Shown: one piece after another, positions 13,365 through 35,137 of the stretch
How positions within the stretch are numbered: the stretch's first letter is position 1
Layout: each line of letters opens with the position of its first letter
Assembly (NCBI RefSeq): GCF_000485595.1
Contig: NW_014577516.1
Coordinates: 64,474 to 121,213 of the forward strand
From: Priapulus caudatus
Lineage: Eukaryota; Priapulida; Priapulimorpha; Priapulimorphida; Priapulidae
DNA length: 56,740 bases
Direction of reading: 5' to 3'
The notes under the pieces: model-generated
Seen by the model: only the letters and a program-made list of their open reading frames with translations
Told to the model about the DNA's origin: nothing
Databases searched by the model: none
Program-made: the position numbers and the translations under genes

Positions 13365-13640
13365 AGGGTGTTTCTTCCTGCGCGCTGTGAGTGTTTCTTG
13401 CTGTCCTCTGTGAGTGTTCCTTGCTGTGAATTGTTCCTCGCTGTGCGCTCTGAGTGTTCCTGTTTCTCACAGTGGGCTGTGAGTGTTCCTTGCTGGGGGC
13501 TGGGAGTGTTCCTTGCTGTGATATTATATTTCTCGCGGTTCGCTGTGAGTGGTCATTGCTGTGGGCTGTGAGTGTTCCTTGATGTGAGTTATTCCTTGCT
13601 ATGCCCTTTGGTTTGGGGGTTTGTGCTGTGGGTTGTAGGA
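13365..13640 (+). repeat. Degenerate minisatellite of GTGAGTGTTCCTTGCTGTG type
   Basis: Roughly 22-24 bp units built on CTGTGAGTGTTCCTTGCTG, with much variation, ending just upstream of the first recognised kinase exon. Confidence 0.8.
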
Positions 13641-13704
13641 TTTCCTTACTACGGGTTGTACTTTGATGTGTGACTGCTACAGTATTTACTTTGACAAACT
13701 TCAG

Positions 13705-22938
<9,234 letters not shown>

Positions 22939-25506
22939 TGATGTTCAACCAACGGAGATGTATACAGAGCCTAGGTAGAATATTATTTCTATGGTTCAAA
23001 CCCTCGCAAGCAGCATGTCACTGTGGGAACAGCAGGTTTTTATAATGTGACTTGCGGAGATGTTGACGTGGGAAGACATGCAACTGTATTGCAGATCTGT
23101 AATTATGTTGGAAGTGCTGCACGGGAATAACCGTCACAAGTACAGATCTGTAGTTTAGAGGAGGATGAGTGGCGATGGATGAGTGCATGACTGATTACGT
23201 TAGGAGTGCGTGAAAACGATATAATACCAATCTAAATTTTAACAAGACACATTTTAGCCTTTCCTAACGCCACTGCCTTCCCCACCTACAAATACTCACG
23301 TGAAGCGACCTGAGTTTATCTACCACCCATCCCCTGCCAACAAACAGAAGAGGTAGTGGGCCGTCCTACATCATTATTCACCCGTTCCCACAAAACGGTC
23401 TCCGATGGTCTATCTCTACACCCACAACCTTTACCATATAGCAAGCAATACACGCAGCTGAAAACAAGTCCATTAGAGGGTGAACCGGTGCTTGTGTCAT
23501 GAAGGTAATGTAGGTTTCGACTTTTGTACCTATGGTGTAGATATTATTAACAAAAAAGAGAAATATATGAAATGAAGTGAGAAAATAAAAAAAACTGGTT
23601 GACATCAGATGGTCACAACCGTTTTGATATCATGAATGTAAAGATTTTCCCATAAAAAACGATGTAGACATGAGAAACATATTAAGAGTAAAACCCATAG
23701 ATTTTTGGATTGGGGTAATTAATTAATTACGAAACGCAGGGGTGCTTGCTGATGTCGCGAGTTAAATTGGAAGCTGCTGAATGTAAAAAATACTAAATGA
23801 TACATACTCAATATATTCAATGCTAACATATAGTATGAAAGAGTGAGACTGTGAGTGTGAAATGCCCGCTGTGCGTTGCCGAATACGTACTGTACATAGG
23901 CCTAACCCCAAGAATACTCTGTCACATATTTATATTATTTATCCGGAATGTCAGAATAACACGACATAATATATCGTTGCATGGCGCAAGAGGCGCTGCC
24001 GTGGAAACGCTACTTCTAGTGCCATGCATTCCATTTGCGTGCTGTATAAACTAACTCGCTTTACTGGCTCAGAACTGGTGCGATTTTCGCTGTTATCGAC
24101 TCCCCCCTCCCACTCACACGTGTTTACGTGTGCCACGGTGGGATACTTGTGTCACCGCTTTGAGTCGCCAGACTTAAAAGTCGCGCCGCCGGTGGTGACA
24201 CCTATTAGCAGCAGCGTTCGTTTCTCCACACCTGCACTATTGCTTATATAGTCGTGTATCAAATTGATGTTTAACATTCCACATTCAAGAGAAGCTTCGT
24301 TCGCATAGTGAGCAGATTTAACTCTACTGCCTATACTGAAAGTATATGCACATAATATATATATATATATATGAATATTGAGCCTGTCTATATTTAAACA
24401 CGCGCAGCTGATGTTCGATAGTGACGATAATGATGACGATGATGACGATAATGTGGCATAACCTTTATTAAAATAATAATAGCAATATATATATATATAT
24501 ATATATTGGTAGGGGCACGTGGCTACAATTATGCTAGTATTCTTACTAATAGGAATTCAGACTCGGACTTCAGTGAAATAAAGAACATCTGCTGAAGAAG
24601 CTCAACGAGTCAATACTAAATGGCGCTGTTACAATATACATGGGTTCATTATTTATGCATGTATGTATATATACGTATATATATATATATAGTGTGTGGG
24701 TGCGTGTGTGTGTGGAAATGTTTCTTTTATGGGTGATAACAATCTTTCAGGGGTGGAATGATGATGAGTTGTTTTATATGCGCAGTTGAGCAACAACAGT
24801 CACTATTTATTAGAAGTGATGTTCAACACTGTTAATATCAATCAAGTTCATAAGTTGTATCCAATGGGTTAGTGCAAATTGACAGTATGCAAATATTTAG
24901 CTTTTGTCTTTTGTAGTACAAGTATGTGCTCATTTTCCACATTATCCTGGTTAAATATTTTTACTACATTTGATTGTGGAGGAACCACAACCCTCTCAGC
25001 ACAACACACTGCTAGGGCCACCTCTTGTGACTCGAAATTCTTCTGATTTTTACTGATTTCGACTGATAGGTCTTTGGATGCTAGCAAAGAATCGAAAATG
25101 AAAATGGATACAATGCAATTTTTCTATCAAAACTGATGTTGAGGGAAACGCGCAATTATTTATTATAATGTTCAGCGGGAACAGTTACTGTAGTGATAGA
25201 TCGCTTTCCACAGTTCTTATACACATGTACATACAATCATGATACAATGTATAAAGTTTTCGCAGTTTAAAGTTTGGTACAGGTACATCCAGGGTAACAT
25301 CCTATGGTGCTGCCACTAATGATGGTGGAAGTAAATTTATACAAACGTTTGCAATGCTGTTTGTAAAGCTCGAGTTTAAATTTATATTGACCCTGTAATG
25401 TAAGTGTAACGTGAAATTAAATTACAAGAAAAGTACCCTATTTTACTTTGTTTTTGTTGGTATAAAAAATGAAGACACTGAAATATGATGAATTTCATAA
25501 CACTGG
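22939..25506. other. Kinase 3' flank and intergenic DNA
   Basis: AATAAA at 23584-23589 is a possible polyadenylation signal for the kinase transcript. Short AT microsatellites occur near 24356, 24487 and 24680. No other gene is recognised. Confidence 0.45.
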
Positions 25507-26108
25507 GTTTTTAGCTCATCTGACATAGTCAGATGCAGCTTGTAGAATCGCATGAGTGTGCGTCCGTGCGTCCGTCCGTGCGTCAACAGTTGGGCACAAA
25601 TCTTATCCGCTCGACGTACGGTCACGATATTCGGGGCGTGGGGGTAATCCGAAAACGAGTTGGGATGTCGAAGCTGGGGGTCAAAGGTCAAGAGGTGTAA
25701 AAGAAGGGGGAACATTCCCTCCTTAACTCAAGGTATAGGGAGGAAATGCAGAATTGCGGCACAAATCTAAATGGCTCGACCTAGGCTCGTGATAGTCGGT
25801 GTATAGCATCATGGTAGGAAAAGCCATCACTGCCAAAATTGGAGGTCACATATCAAAGGTAAATGGGGCACAGGGCAGATTTTAGACGTTTTCTGAGGAC
25901 ATGGTCTGACGGAGCGATTGAAAAACTTTTTTGTTTTAGCGGTGACCTACCATTTTTATGGCTTTATTGAAAGGACCATGAAATGTGCTTTCCACTGACG
26001 TGCGAAGAGTAAGTGTCTGATAACCTTTTGACCCTCAAGAGGAGGGTTAAACATGGATTTGTTGACTGTTAACAATGGACTGAACTGCTTTTGCTATTTA
26101 GATTTGAT
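25507..26108 (+). repeat. Dispersed repeat R, copy 2 (intact)
   Basis: It starts with TTTTTAGCTCATCTGACATA, whose GACATAGTC hairpin folds back on CATCTGAC. The GTCC-rich block and the body seen in other copies follow, ending near TTGACTGTTAACAA. This is the most complete uninterrupted copy. Confidence 0.85.
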
Positions 26109-28036
26109 TAATTTTATATATTCAGGAGCCAGAAATTCACATTTACCTGCAGTTGCCAATTTTAGCATATAAGCCATACCTACACAAAGCAAAAATACCA
26201 CCACTATGCCTACGTGAACACTAATGTGAGCTTAAAGTAGGACTAGTAGAGCAGAAAGTCATTTGAGACCACTTTTTCCCGTACTGCATCAGTTTCAGCC
26301 CACACACTTATAGTACTTTCAAATTGGCCCCAGCCTGTTGTAGATACAAAGATCCAAATGTTTTGCTTGCCCCAGTTGGCTTTAGTTTTCCGTGGAGTTT
26401 CACTTGCATTTGGCCATGTCGATGTAACTAATAGGCACATATCGCAACTGTGCAAAATTGAAGTTTTTAATTACATCTAGCTGCAATTCCCTCCTATTCA
26501 TGAACATTTACAGTACAAATTTAAACCCCATTAATTAAAATGGAAAATAAAAACTGTCAGTGCCATGTTTTTGGAGCCAATCCTATGAAATCATGCAGCA
26601 TATTACACCGTGAATGAAATCATTCTCACTATCGTCCTCTTATATGACTCAAGACTTGAAAATGACTGATACTGACTGACACTATATTTTGCGTATTGGG
26701 TAATTTTTGTTAAAACATTCATCAGTACTGCAGATGTAAACAACACACAACAGCTGGCCTATCAGTCTGGTAGCTATCGGTAACGTAACGAAGTGGAATG
26801 TCCATATACAATTTTCATCCATGGGAAAGTACATCATAAAAAACTCCATCCTAAACATTCGGCAAACTGCAAGGCACTTAACAACTCGGCTTCTTTGATC
26901 AATTAGGCCAAACAACGGCACTGTAAAACATGCACGTTTATTACATCTTTCCGCTGTGTGTGAAGTTTAACAAATGCACCGTGCGCAAAGCAGTGACACT
27001 TTACAATCGTCGTTGGCACAAGCAACAGTTAAACCTTTGCAATATTTATCGATATTATTTGCATACATGGCAATACGACCGGTTGGTTTTGTTATGCCTA
27101 TCTACACTAAGCTATGGATGAAGTAACAGGATGCATCCGTTCTCGAGTTGGTTTTTCATGAGCAGGTGCACGTACATGTGCAGCTATAGGAATGCCTACA
27201 CGTTTTACATTTTACAACACGACAAAAGACGAGAGCGTGCTGCTAGAATACGATGCTACGACTCTCATCTGCTTTTACTGAGAAGCCCACCGGCAACGAG
27301 TCATCTGTTGACACCATAACCCTACACCAATAATACATTCCACAACACATATATCACTTGAGGCTCCTTGGGTTTTTGAGTGGGCAGTGTGTGTAACCGT
27401 GGGGGGTAGTATTCCAGGAAACAACAGCGAAGGTATTATGGTAGCATCAATGTTCCAGGAAACAAGTATTTATATTCTCTTATTGTTAGCTTGAACGCAA
27501 TGTTAAAATAATTACCCTTCGAATTTCTTGCATAATTTGCTAACTAATATGTATAATCTACTATAATTATGTTAATAATTTGCTAATTAATCTGCTCACA
27601 TGCTGACAAGTTTGTTTAGTGCCTGCATCAAGTCCAACACTGTATAGTAAAGTCAAACATTGTTTATGCCGTTTCAAAAATTGCTGTTTTTATATGAAAT
27701 CTCACAAACATCAGTCAACTGTAAGATGCTATGTCTGCATTGTGATATACATATACAGTATTACATTATGTTTAACTAGATTAACATGCTTTGCTAGGAA
27801 TTACACAATACCTTAAAAGCAAGAGCACTCAATTAATGTCAAATGTTCATATTTCATACTACATTTCCCTTCACACACGTTCAATGAAGTAATTTTAATT
27901 GACTTTGGAAATCTAACCTTTTTTATCCATAGAAATGGAAATGTAAAACAATGGCAGTGGTTACAATGCTGCTGTAAGTTTTGCAATATCTGCCAAACAG
28001 CATCGTTATTCAACCGTTAACTTGAATAAGTTTCAC
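26109..28036. other. Intergenic DNA upstream of the RFC4 3' end
   Basis: No gene, RNA or strong repeat seen. Short minus-strand frames at 26243-26455 and 26682-26921 resemble nothing I know. Confidence 0.45.
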
Positions 28037-31000
28037 CTAATGGCCTTTCTGCCACATTATCACTGTGCATACGTCCATAACTTGCAAATATTCGTCTGCT
28101 CCATCCTGTAAGCACTTATCTGCCACCTGGTTTGAAAAATGTAAAACTAGCGGTATACAAAATTCCAGCCTGTGTCAGTGCATAGGTTCACTGGTGGCAT
28201 TTGCATTTGGGTTACCTTCCATTACAAATGTAAATACAGATTATTTATCTTCTTACATGAACAGTTGTAGGGTCATCATAGCACTTGCATTCTGAAGCTT
28301 TTAGCTAAAAGTTTATGCATACGAAAATATAAATACATGCATGTACTGCAATAGCTTCATAATTATAGAGTAAACGTAAAAGAAGTCTGGAACTTACCGC
28401 AATTCTTTCACAGATGACAGATTTTTGTTTGTCATTAAGATCTGTGCTTGGAATGACACTGTCAAATACCTGTATAAGGATCTGTCCAGCAGAATGTCCT
28501 TCTAACATCATTTCCTTAACTGCAATATTTAATGACACACAATGTTTAATAAAACATAGCCATATGTTTACTCAAAAACAATAAAGTGCTACTGAAAACT
28601 TTAACATGTGTTTGTTTCTTTTGTTACAAACAAAGTTAATATGTTGCTACTGCTACTGCACTAATATCAATGTATATTTTAAGCATTGGACATATATCTT
28701 TGACCTAAATTGGATAAAATATAATGGATCCAGGGTTCCAAATCTATAGCATTAGGTGAGGCAAATCCTGTACGGACACAGGGGGGACCTGATCTGATAT
28801 AATATACCAGTGTACTGGTGATTAAACAAGTGCCGCGGAGCGACAGCGCTCATCTAACGTCTACTGCGGTGACTCTGTGGTGTGAGTGGTGGGATTCTAC
28901 GTAAACCCGTTATGTCCCAAATTTGTTCACTACACGCCGAAAAACAGTGGAATGCACAGGGATGGTATCAGGAACCTTCTTCAAAGGAATGTTCGTTGGG
29001 ATCGTTATGAAAGTTTGCCACGAGATGGCGCGTACGTTTAAGTGTCTTCAGATTAAAGATGGAAGCTCTGATCGTACGTAGTAGCAATAGTAGCAACAAC
29101 TATTTGCAAGACAGAATAGGTAAGCACTCATCCATTTACCTAGCGCAAGCCTACAGACTGCCGAATAGAGAGCTGCCACCTGTAACCAATTAATGCAGGC
29201 AAAACTGCACCAAACACATGCACTGGCAGCAGCCACTGGCAGTGGCATACGTTACATGTACATACTGACAGTACAGAATGCCATAGAAATTATACGATTT
29301 AAGGAACATACACCTTCTTTAACCAAATTTTAGCTTTTGAATTTCACTGTGACATTGTAGCCTCATACATCCAGGCATGTATAGATTTCTACTAGCAAAC
29401 CCGGCAGTCAAATTCTTTCTAACAGACAGTCAACAAATCCAAGTTTTAACCCTCCTCTTGAGGGTCAAAAGGTTATCTGACACTTTACTCTTCGCATGTC
29501 AGCAGAAAGTAGATTTCATGCGTCCTTTCAATAATGCCATAAAAATGCTAGGTCACCGCTGAAACAAAAAAGTTTTTCAATCGCTCCGTCAGACCATGTC
29601 CTCAGAAAATGTCTAAAATCTGCCCTAGGCCAATTGACTTGACCTGGTGACCTCCAATTTCGGCACAGTGATGGCTTTCCTACCATGATGCTATACACCG
29701 ACTATCACGAGCTAGGTCGAGCCGTTTAGATTTGTGCCGCAATTCTGCATTTCCTCCCTATACCTTAAGTTAAGGAGTCAATGTTCTCCCTTCTTTTACA
29801 ACCTCTTTGACCTTTGACCTTTGACCCCCCAGCTTCGACATCCCAACTCGTTTTCGTATTACCCCCCCCCCCCCCGTCCCGAATATCGTGACCGTACGTC
29901 GAGCGGTTAAGATTTGTGCCCAACTGTTGACGGACGGACGGACGGACGCTCGGACGGACGCTCGGACGGACGGACGGACAGACGATCATGCGATTCTACA
30001 AGCTGCATCTGACTATGTCAGATGAGCTAAAAAAGCACTGAATATTATGCTACTGTTTATAATATCATATGACATATCGTCTTGTTCCTACCAAGTTATT
30101 CACCATAAGAAGTTTACCTACCTATGGCTTCAAGTTTCTCATAGGAACTAGATTGGCAAGCAGCCATCAGTTTATCAATCCACTCACTTGGTATCACCTA
30201 GTAAAGCCAAGTACATAGAAACAGAAATTAGGTATGTCTGTGTGTCTATCAGCTTCAGTGTGTTACTTTGTGTGTGCATGCGTGCGTGCGTGCGTACATT
30301 CGTATGTGTGTGCATGCATGAGTGTGTCTCGACTCGGCAACACATTTGCAATGCTGAAAATCTCATGTAGGATTGAACAACAAGTTGGCTATGATTTACC
30401 CCTGAGATTTCGTATATGTCCTGCTGCACAATGGTGTCACCGAGCTTCAAACGGCTTGCACTTTGCAAGGTCGTGATGGCCTTCCTCATGTCGCCTTCTG
30501 ACGTATCAAGGATCACCTCTAAGCCCTGATGACAAGTTAACTTCATCAATGTTCACATACAATGTATTAGCAGTTTGAGTGTAGTGGCCTATGTCACAAA
30601 TCCTGTTTATGATGGGACCCCATAGAGTGGTCATCTAGAATAAGCACATATTAATGTATTGAAGAAAGACCCTGCAAAGTTAGGCTTTGAATGCATGTGC
30701 GGGTAACTTTAATTACCTGGGCTCCATTATCAGGAAACATCACAAATAAATATGACTATCACACGTCTAGGTTGCGATAATTTTTGCACTACATTTTATA
30801 TAATATATGAAAGTTATGCAATCCTAAACTTATGACATGATCCTTACACCAAGTGAACTATGTTTCTATTTAGTTTACCAGTACGGACCTTTTCATCGCA
30901 TTTTACATTCTCTTTCTCACAGATTTCTTTCAGACGTTTTAGAAGAATCTCATTGGCTAGAGGCTTAAATCGAAACTTGGAGCAACGCGACGTGATTGGC

Positions 31001-34000
31001 TCGATGATTCGGCTCACGTAATTACAGATAAGGCAGAACCTTGTTGTCTTAGACTGCTTCTCCATTGTTCTCCTTAGCGCTGCCTGCAACAGACAGAGAA
31101 ATACGAGATGTAGTTATGAACTTATATCTGAGGAATGATACTGTTAGTATAATAGAAATACATTGATGTTAGGGCACTTCACTCACACAAACCCACCCCT
31201 GTCTACGATAGCAAATCAACCATAATCCTACAAAATTGAGAAACACATGTCTGGTTTATTTACATTGATGTTTGATGCAACTCTATTAACTCCCTTTAAA
31301 GAAGTGCCATACAACTCATACCTGAGCAGGCTGAGTCATCGAGTCCGCCTCATCTAGTATTATGATCTTGAATGGTGGGCAAGGTTTGCCGCTGCCAGTA
31401 GAAAAATAACTGTCAGCCAATACACATGCATCTATAGAACGAGTGAAACTGTTATAGATCACATTGTGCAAAACATTCTTAGTACTAAACACAGCAGTAA
31501 GGGTTATTGTAAATGCAACTGTTACAGAACACACTGACCATGTCAAGCAATTCTGTAGGGCTATTGTGAGGAACTATAAGTGACAAACACATAATGTCCA
31601 GCACCAACTATGGCAGAGTTGCTTTCTGTCGAATTATAATGGATTGCACCATACAAGCACATCAACCACCACCTATGGAAGGGTTATTTTAAGTGCAGCT
31701 ATAATAATAAGTGATCACGCTATGCAGGCATATTCAGCACAACATATGGCAGGAGTACTGAGTATGGAACTGTAATGAATCACACCAAGAGTGTATAGCT
31801 TGAAGTGTGGGAGGGTTATTGTCAGAGAAAAAATAATTTTTATTTTAAAAATTTATTTTTCTGGGGGCTACTTTTCAAGCTCGCGTGCATGAAAATAGCA
31901 CTCTAAAATTTGGTTTGCATTAAACTCTATGCAAATTTACGGGGGCTCTTTTTGGCATTTCCGGGGCTGTTTTTGGCATTTCGGGGGCTAAATCGCCCCG
32001 AGCCCCCGTGTATTTTTTCACTGGTTATTGTAAATGATAACGGATCACACTGACGTCTAGCAATATGTACTGAAAAACACAATGCAAACCAACACAGATA
32101 CAATTAAAGTTGGAGTTCAAATTTTAAAATATGCATCGACGCACTTACTCAGGTCGCGTACCACCGGCAGACAGCTGTGCAAAGTTCTTCACCTTGTCTC
32201 TGATGACCTGTATTCCCCGCTCATCAGAGGCGTTCAGTTCTAACACGCGGTCACGAAACATGTCGGCCCTGCCAACAATGCGATACAAGTTAACGATGAA
32301 TTTTTACACAGGCACAACACAATTAAGTAAATGCTAAGCTCTCGAATATCGAACCAATAAAAACAAGTGGTTTCTGTCAACACAATTCTTATAATTAACT
32401 TTACCTATAGTACTAACGTAACACATAGCAGTGTGTGCATTTCTCCTCTTTTTGTTTGCTATTGCTTAACCCAAGAATGTGTAGCATTAATGAAGATAAG
32501 GACTACGGATTGTCAATCTCTTAACCAAATTAATCACCCATCTCACAGCACATACCCATATAACTCCCTTGCAGCAGCCAATATAGTCGATGTTTTGCCA
32601 GTTCCAGGCGGACCATAAAAGAGCATATTGGGCAGCTGAAAATATACATGAGCTTACACATACTAATTTTGGTAATATTTTGTGGCATCACCCAGCAATT
32701 CCCACTAGTTACCACTAGACGCTTATGTAACTAACTGTTTACACAATGTATTAAAATGTCAGTCTTCTGCACATTGACTGCACACAGAGGACACGGGGGA
32801 TTTTAAACCCAGGGCCATGCCGTTTCATGTTTATACAGAACATAGCTGCCAAGTTTTTATTGCGCTTTGGTATTTCCCACCCTCAGTATTAAATACTTGA
32901 AATAGACAGTTACATCAGCTCCTTGCAATGTCTTCCTAAGCACTGCAATGACATCATCCTGGTAGGCAACATCTTCTATTGATCTTGGGCGACTGTAACG
33001 TGAAATGGTACCAATTGTTACAGAAAATCTGGGGCCGGTTTCACGAAGCGTAATTAAGTCCTTAATCATGATTAAATCACTTATCATTATTAACTTCCCG
33101 TACTTAAATTGAAGTGACTGTTTCACGAAGCGTAATTAACTTTAATCATGATTAACTTCCCGTACTTAAATTGAAGTGACTGTTTCACGAAGCGTAATTA
33201 ACTTTAATCATGATTAAGTTAATCACAATATTTAAGGAAGTGTCTAAACAACCGGATCCGGTTTCGGTATCCTGAAAACTAAACAACCGGCTCTCTTCTC
33301 TGATTGGCTAATTTTGTCACTATTTTATTTTTTATTATTTTTGTCTAATTTTATTTTATTTTAGAATTAGGGATAGGGTTAGGGTTAGGATTAGGATTAT
33401 GGTTAGGGTTTGGGTTAGGGTTAGGGTTAGGGTCTATATGCATCCCTTTCAAGTTGGTTTCAGTGGCTAAACGGTAGAGCTTTCGCTTCTTGATAGTAAG
33501 AAACCGTGTTCGAACCCCATAAGTTTTTATTTTCCTCTGCTTTCTGTATTTCTTTGTATTTTATTTGTTTCTGCATTTATTTGTTCCGTATTCATTTATT
33601 TGTTCTGTAACTTTTGTTTATGTTCAGAATTAAATATATTTCTTTACGTTTTGCATTAAAATTTGTCCTATTATATATTTGTCCTGTTATGTTCGGAAAC
33701 TGACCAATCAGAGAAGAGAGCCGGTTGTTTAGTTTTCAGGCCTCCGAAACCGGGTCCGGTCGTTTAGACACTACCAATATTTAATTCTACTCAGGAGCAT
33801 GATTAAATTCACCAATCATAATTAGTTGCTAGTGTGGAGATTTCGGGGGTGTGTAACTCACAGGAGCAGTAGACTAGATCAGGATGGATAGATTGAACTC
33901 GCAGTACTTATAGATAGAATAACCATAATGATATTGACTAAAGAGAGGTTAAAACATAGACAGCACATAGAAAACGCGCACGTCTATGGGCGCAGCCATC

Positions 34001-34785
34001 TTGGGTCATACGAATTGAGTCCAAAGATAACAAGGCGCGGATACGCGAAAAGCGATAACGCAATGTATAGAGTATAATAATCAACGCAGTTATGTACTAT
34101 TATTAGTCAGCATAATATAGGAAGAGATTTAAATAAAATGAATAGTCTAAGTTGTCGAAGAGAGGAATATTTACTTAGAAACGAGTTGCATCAGATGCTG
34201 CAATAATCGTATCAGCCACGGGTTGCGTCAGCAGGTGAAACGATTGCACCAGCAAACGAAATCTGCGTAATGTTTTGGCAACGCGTGCTAAACAACGGCA
34301 CGCAGGGGGGCAGTGCCAGCTAGGTATATAAGGCGCACCGAATCGCAGCACAAGAGCGTTATTTTTCAGGTCTAGGTAGGAAGAAGAAGAAGAAGAAGAA
34401 AGAGGGAGAAAGCCTTCTAGGTCTCGTGGAGAGAGATAACAGAGGGGATAGAGGCACGGGTTTTCAGGTAGGTGAAAACCGGAGAACAACGGGAGAGGGG
34501 AATAAAACGGAGAAGGAGAAGAATGGGATTTCAGTTAGGTAGAGCCAGGAGTGACTACGAAAGAGACACCCGTGGAGGCTGCCTAGGTCTACGCGAAGTG
34601 AGGACTTGCATATCCGATATCGAACCAGTTACCAGACAGTGGCAGACTTACTATTTTTCTACCCAGGGTGTGTGTGCCGTTTTCCGATTCTGCTTATCTC
34701 GCTTTCCAGAAGTGCCTGGCGCTGTTGCATTTTGATGCGTGCCCTCCTTACTTGCTCCAGTCCGTCCCTTCAGAAATGCTTCCAT
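28037..34785 (-). CDS. RFC4: Replication factor C subunit 4 (clamp loader ATPase)
   Basis: Ten exons, 5' to 3': 34785-34652, 32992-32914, 32635-32556, 32268-32149, 31391-31322, 31083-30889, 30525-30400, 30197-30122, 28519-28398 and 28126-28037. They total 1092 nt, or 363 residues plus stop, the length of the human protein. The start MEAFLKG resembles the vertebrate N-terminus. Motifs are PWVEKYRP (residues 40-47), Walker A GPPGTGKT (79-86), Walker B LDEAD (150-154) and the SRC motif with arginine finger (193-195). In the family RFC4 is one of five AAA+ subunits that load PCNA on DNA in the nucleus, and also serves in RFC-like complexes. All introns are GT-AG and all phases agree. Intron 1 (1.66 kb) and intron 8 (1.6 kb) carry repeats. 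The gene is divergent to ALG2. Confidence 0.96.
29423..30033 (-). repeat. Dispersed repeat R, copy 3 (reverse orientation, in RFC4 intron 8)
   Basis: Reverse complement of copy 2. It runs from GTCAACAAATCC to the hairpin GACTATGTCAGATGAGCTAA, with a long GGAC microsatellite at 29930-29980 and a C run at 29862-29875. Confidence 0.85.
33038..33225. repeat. Tandem GTTTCACGAAGCGTAATTAA repeat
   Basis: Three units start at 33038, 33120 and 33182. The last two are 62 bp apart. Each contains the palindromic TTAATCATGATTAA core. The first is preceded by GGGGCC, which may be the terminus of a small transposon-like repeat. Located in RFC4 intron 1. Confidence 0.8.
33367..33433 (+). repeat. Interstitial telomere-like TTAGGG tract a
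   Basis: About ten TTAGGG units with degenerate members (TTAGGA, TTTGGG), inside the foldback element 33236-33775. Confidence 0.9.
33464..33560 (+). mobile_element. tRNA-headed SINE-like element 2
   Basis: A box TGGCTAAACGG and B box GTTCGAACC lie 33 bp apart. A TTTTTATTTTCC tail follows. It lacks a convincing acceptor stem, so it is not called as a tRNA gene. Confidence 0.55.
33850..34640 (+). other. RFC4 intron 1 segment with TATA-like promoter sequence
   Basis: GGTATATAAGGCGC at about 34322-34335 is a good TATA-box match. The segment begins with TGTAACTCACAGGAGCAG (33856), a form typical of LTR starts, and carries an AGA/GAGA-rich leader. It could be a solo LTR or another retroelement promoter. 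No second LTR, primer-binding site or coding frame is visible. Confidence 0.25.
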
Positions 34786-34823
34786 GTATGCTGAAAAGTG
34801 CCAAAACAAATGTCATGCTACAG

Positions 34824-34956
34824 TAGACCGAATAATTCTGTCCCAGATAACGTTTTATATTTTGGATGCGTTATACTGGGACAGAATTATTCCCATAGAC
34901 CAATAACCCTCACCAAAATGTAAAAAAGGTTATCTGGGACAGAATTATTTGGTCTA
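34824..34956. mobile_element. Palindromic MITE-like element, TAGACCGAATAATTCTG ends
   Basis: The left arm 34824-34851 pairs with the right arm 34929-34956. A third partial copy of the arm (GACAGAATTATT) sits in the loop. The 9-mer ATGCTACAG lies directly to the left (34815-34823). It lies 39 bp upstream of the RFC4 start codon. Confidence 0.65.
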
Positions 34957-34972
34957 ATGGCTAATGCTACAG

Positions 34973-35081
34973 TAGCTCTAAGTAACTATAGACCGCGTAC
35001 AGTTGCCGCTGGCCAGCGGCGCGTTGCCAGCAGCATCTGTACGCGGGCTATAGTTAGGTATAGTAAGTTATAGTAGAGCTA
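34973..35081. mobile_element. MITE with TAGCTCTA ends and 9-bp target duplication, copy 1
   Basis: Inverted ends TAGCTCTAAGTAACTATAG / CTATAGTTA...TAGAGCTA are flanked by exact 9-bp direct repeats ATGCTACAG (34964-34972 and 35082-35090). Size is 109 bp. Nine-base duplications fit Mutator-like elements. No coding capacity. Confidence 0.75.
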
Positions 35082-35137
35082 ATGCTACAGCGGAACCGAA
35101 CGACTTAATGGAATAATAAGCCCATTGATTATGCAAT

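Larger units (their letters stand above)
33236..33775. mobile_element. 540-bp inverted-repeat element carrying TTAGGG repeats and a tRNA-like head
   Basis: The left arm 33236-33311 (GTGTCTAAACAACCGGATCC...) and right arm 33701-33775 (...CGTTTAGACACTACC) are ~75-bp inverted repeats with few mismatches. Inside are a TTAGGG-like tract (33367-33433) and a pol III type head (A box 33464-33474, B box 33508-33516) with a T-rich tail. No protein-coding frame. It lies in RFC4 intron 1. Confidence 0.75.

Noticed and set aside
24869-25087. 72-codon minus-strand frame, possible gene fragment
   Set aside because: Normal complexity but no recognised motif, splice context or family resemblance.
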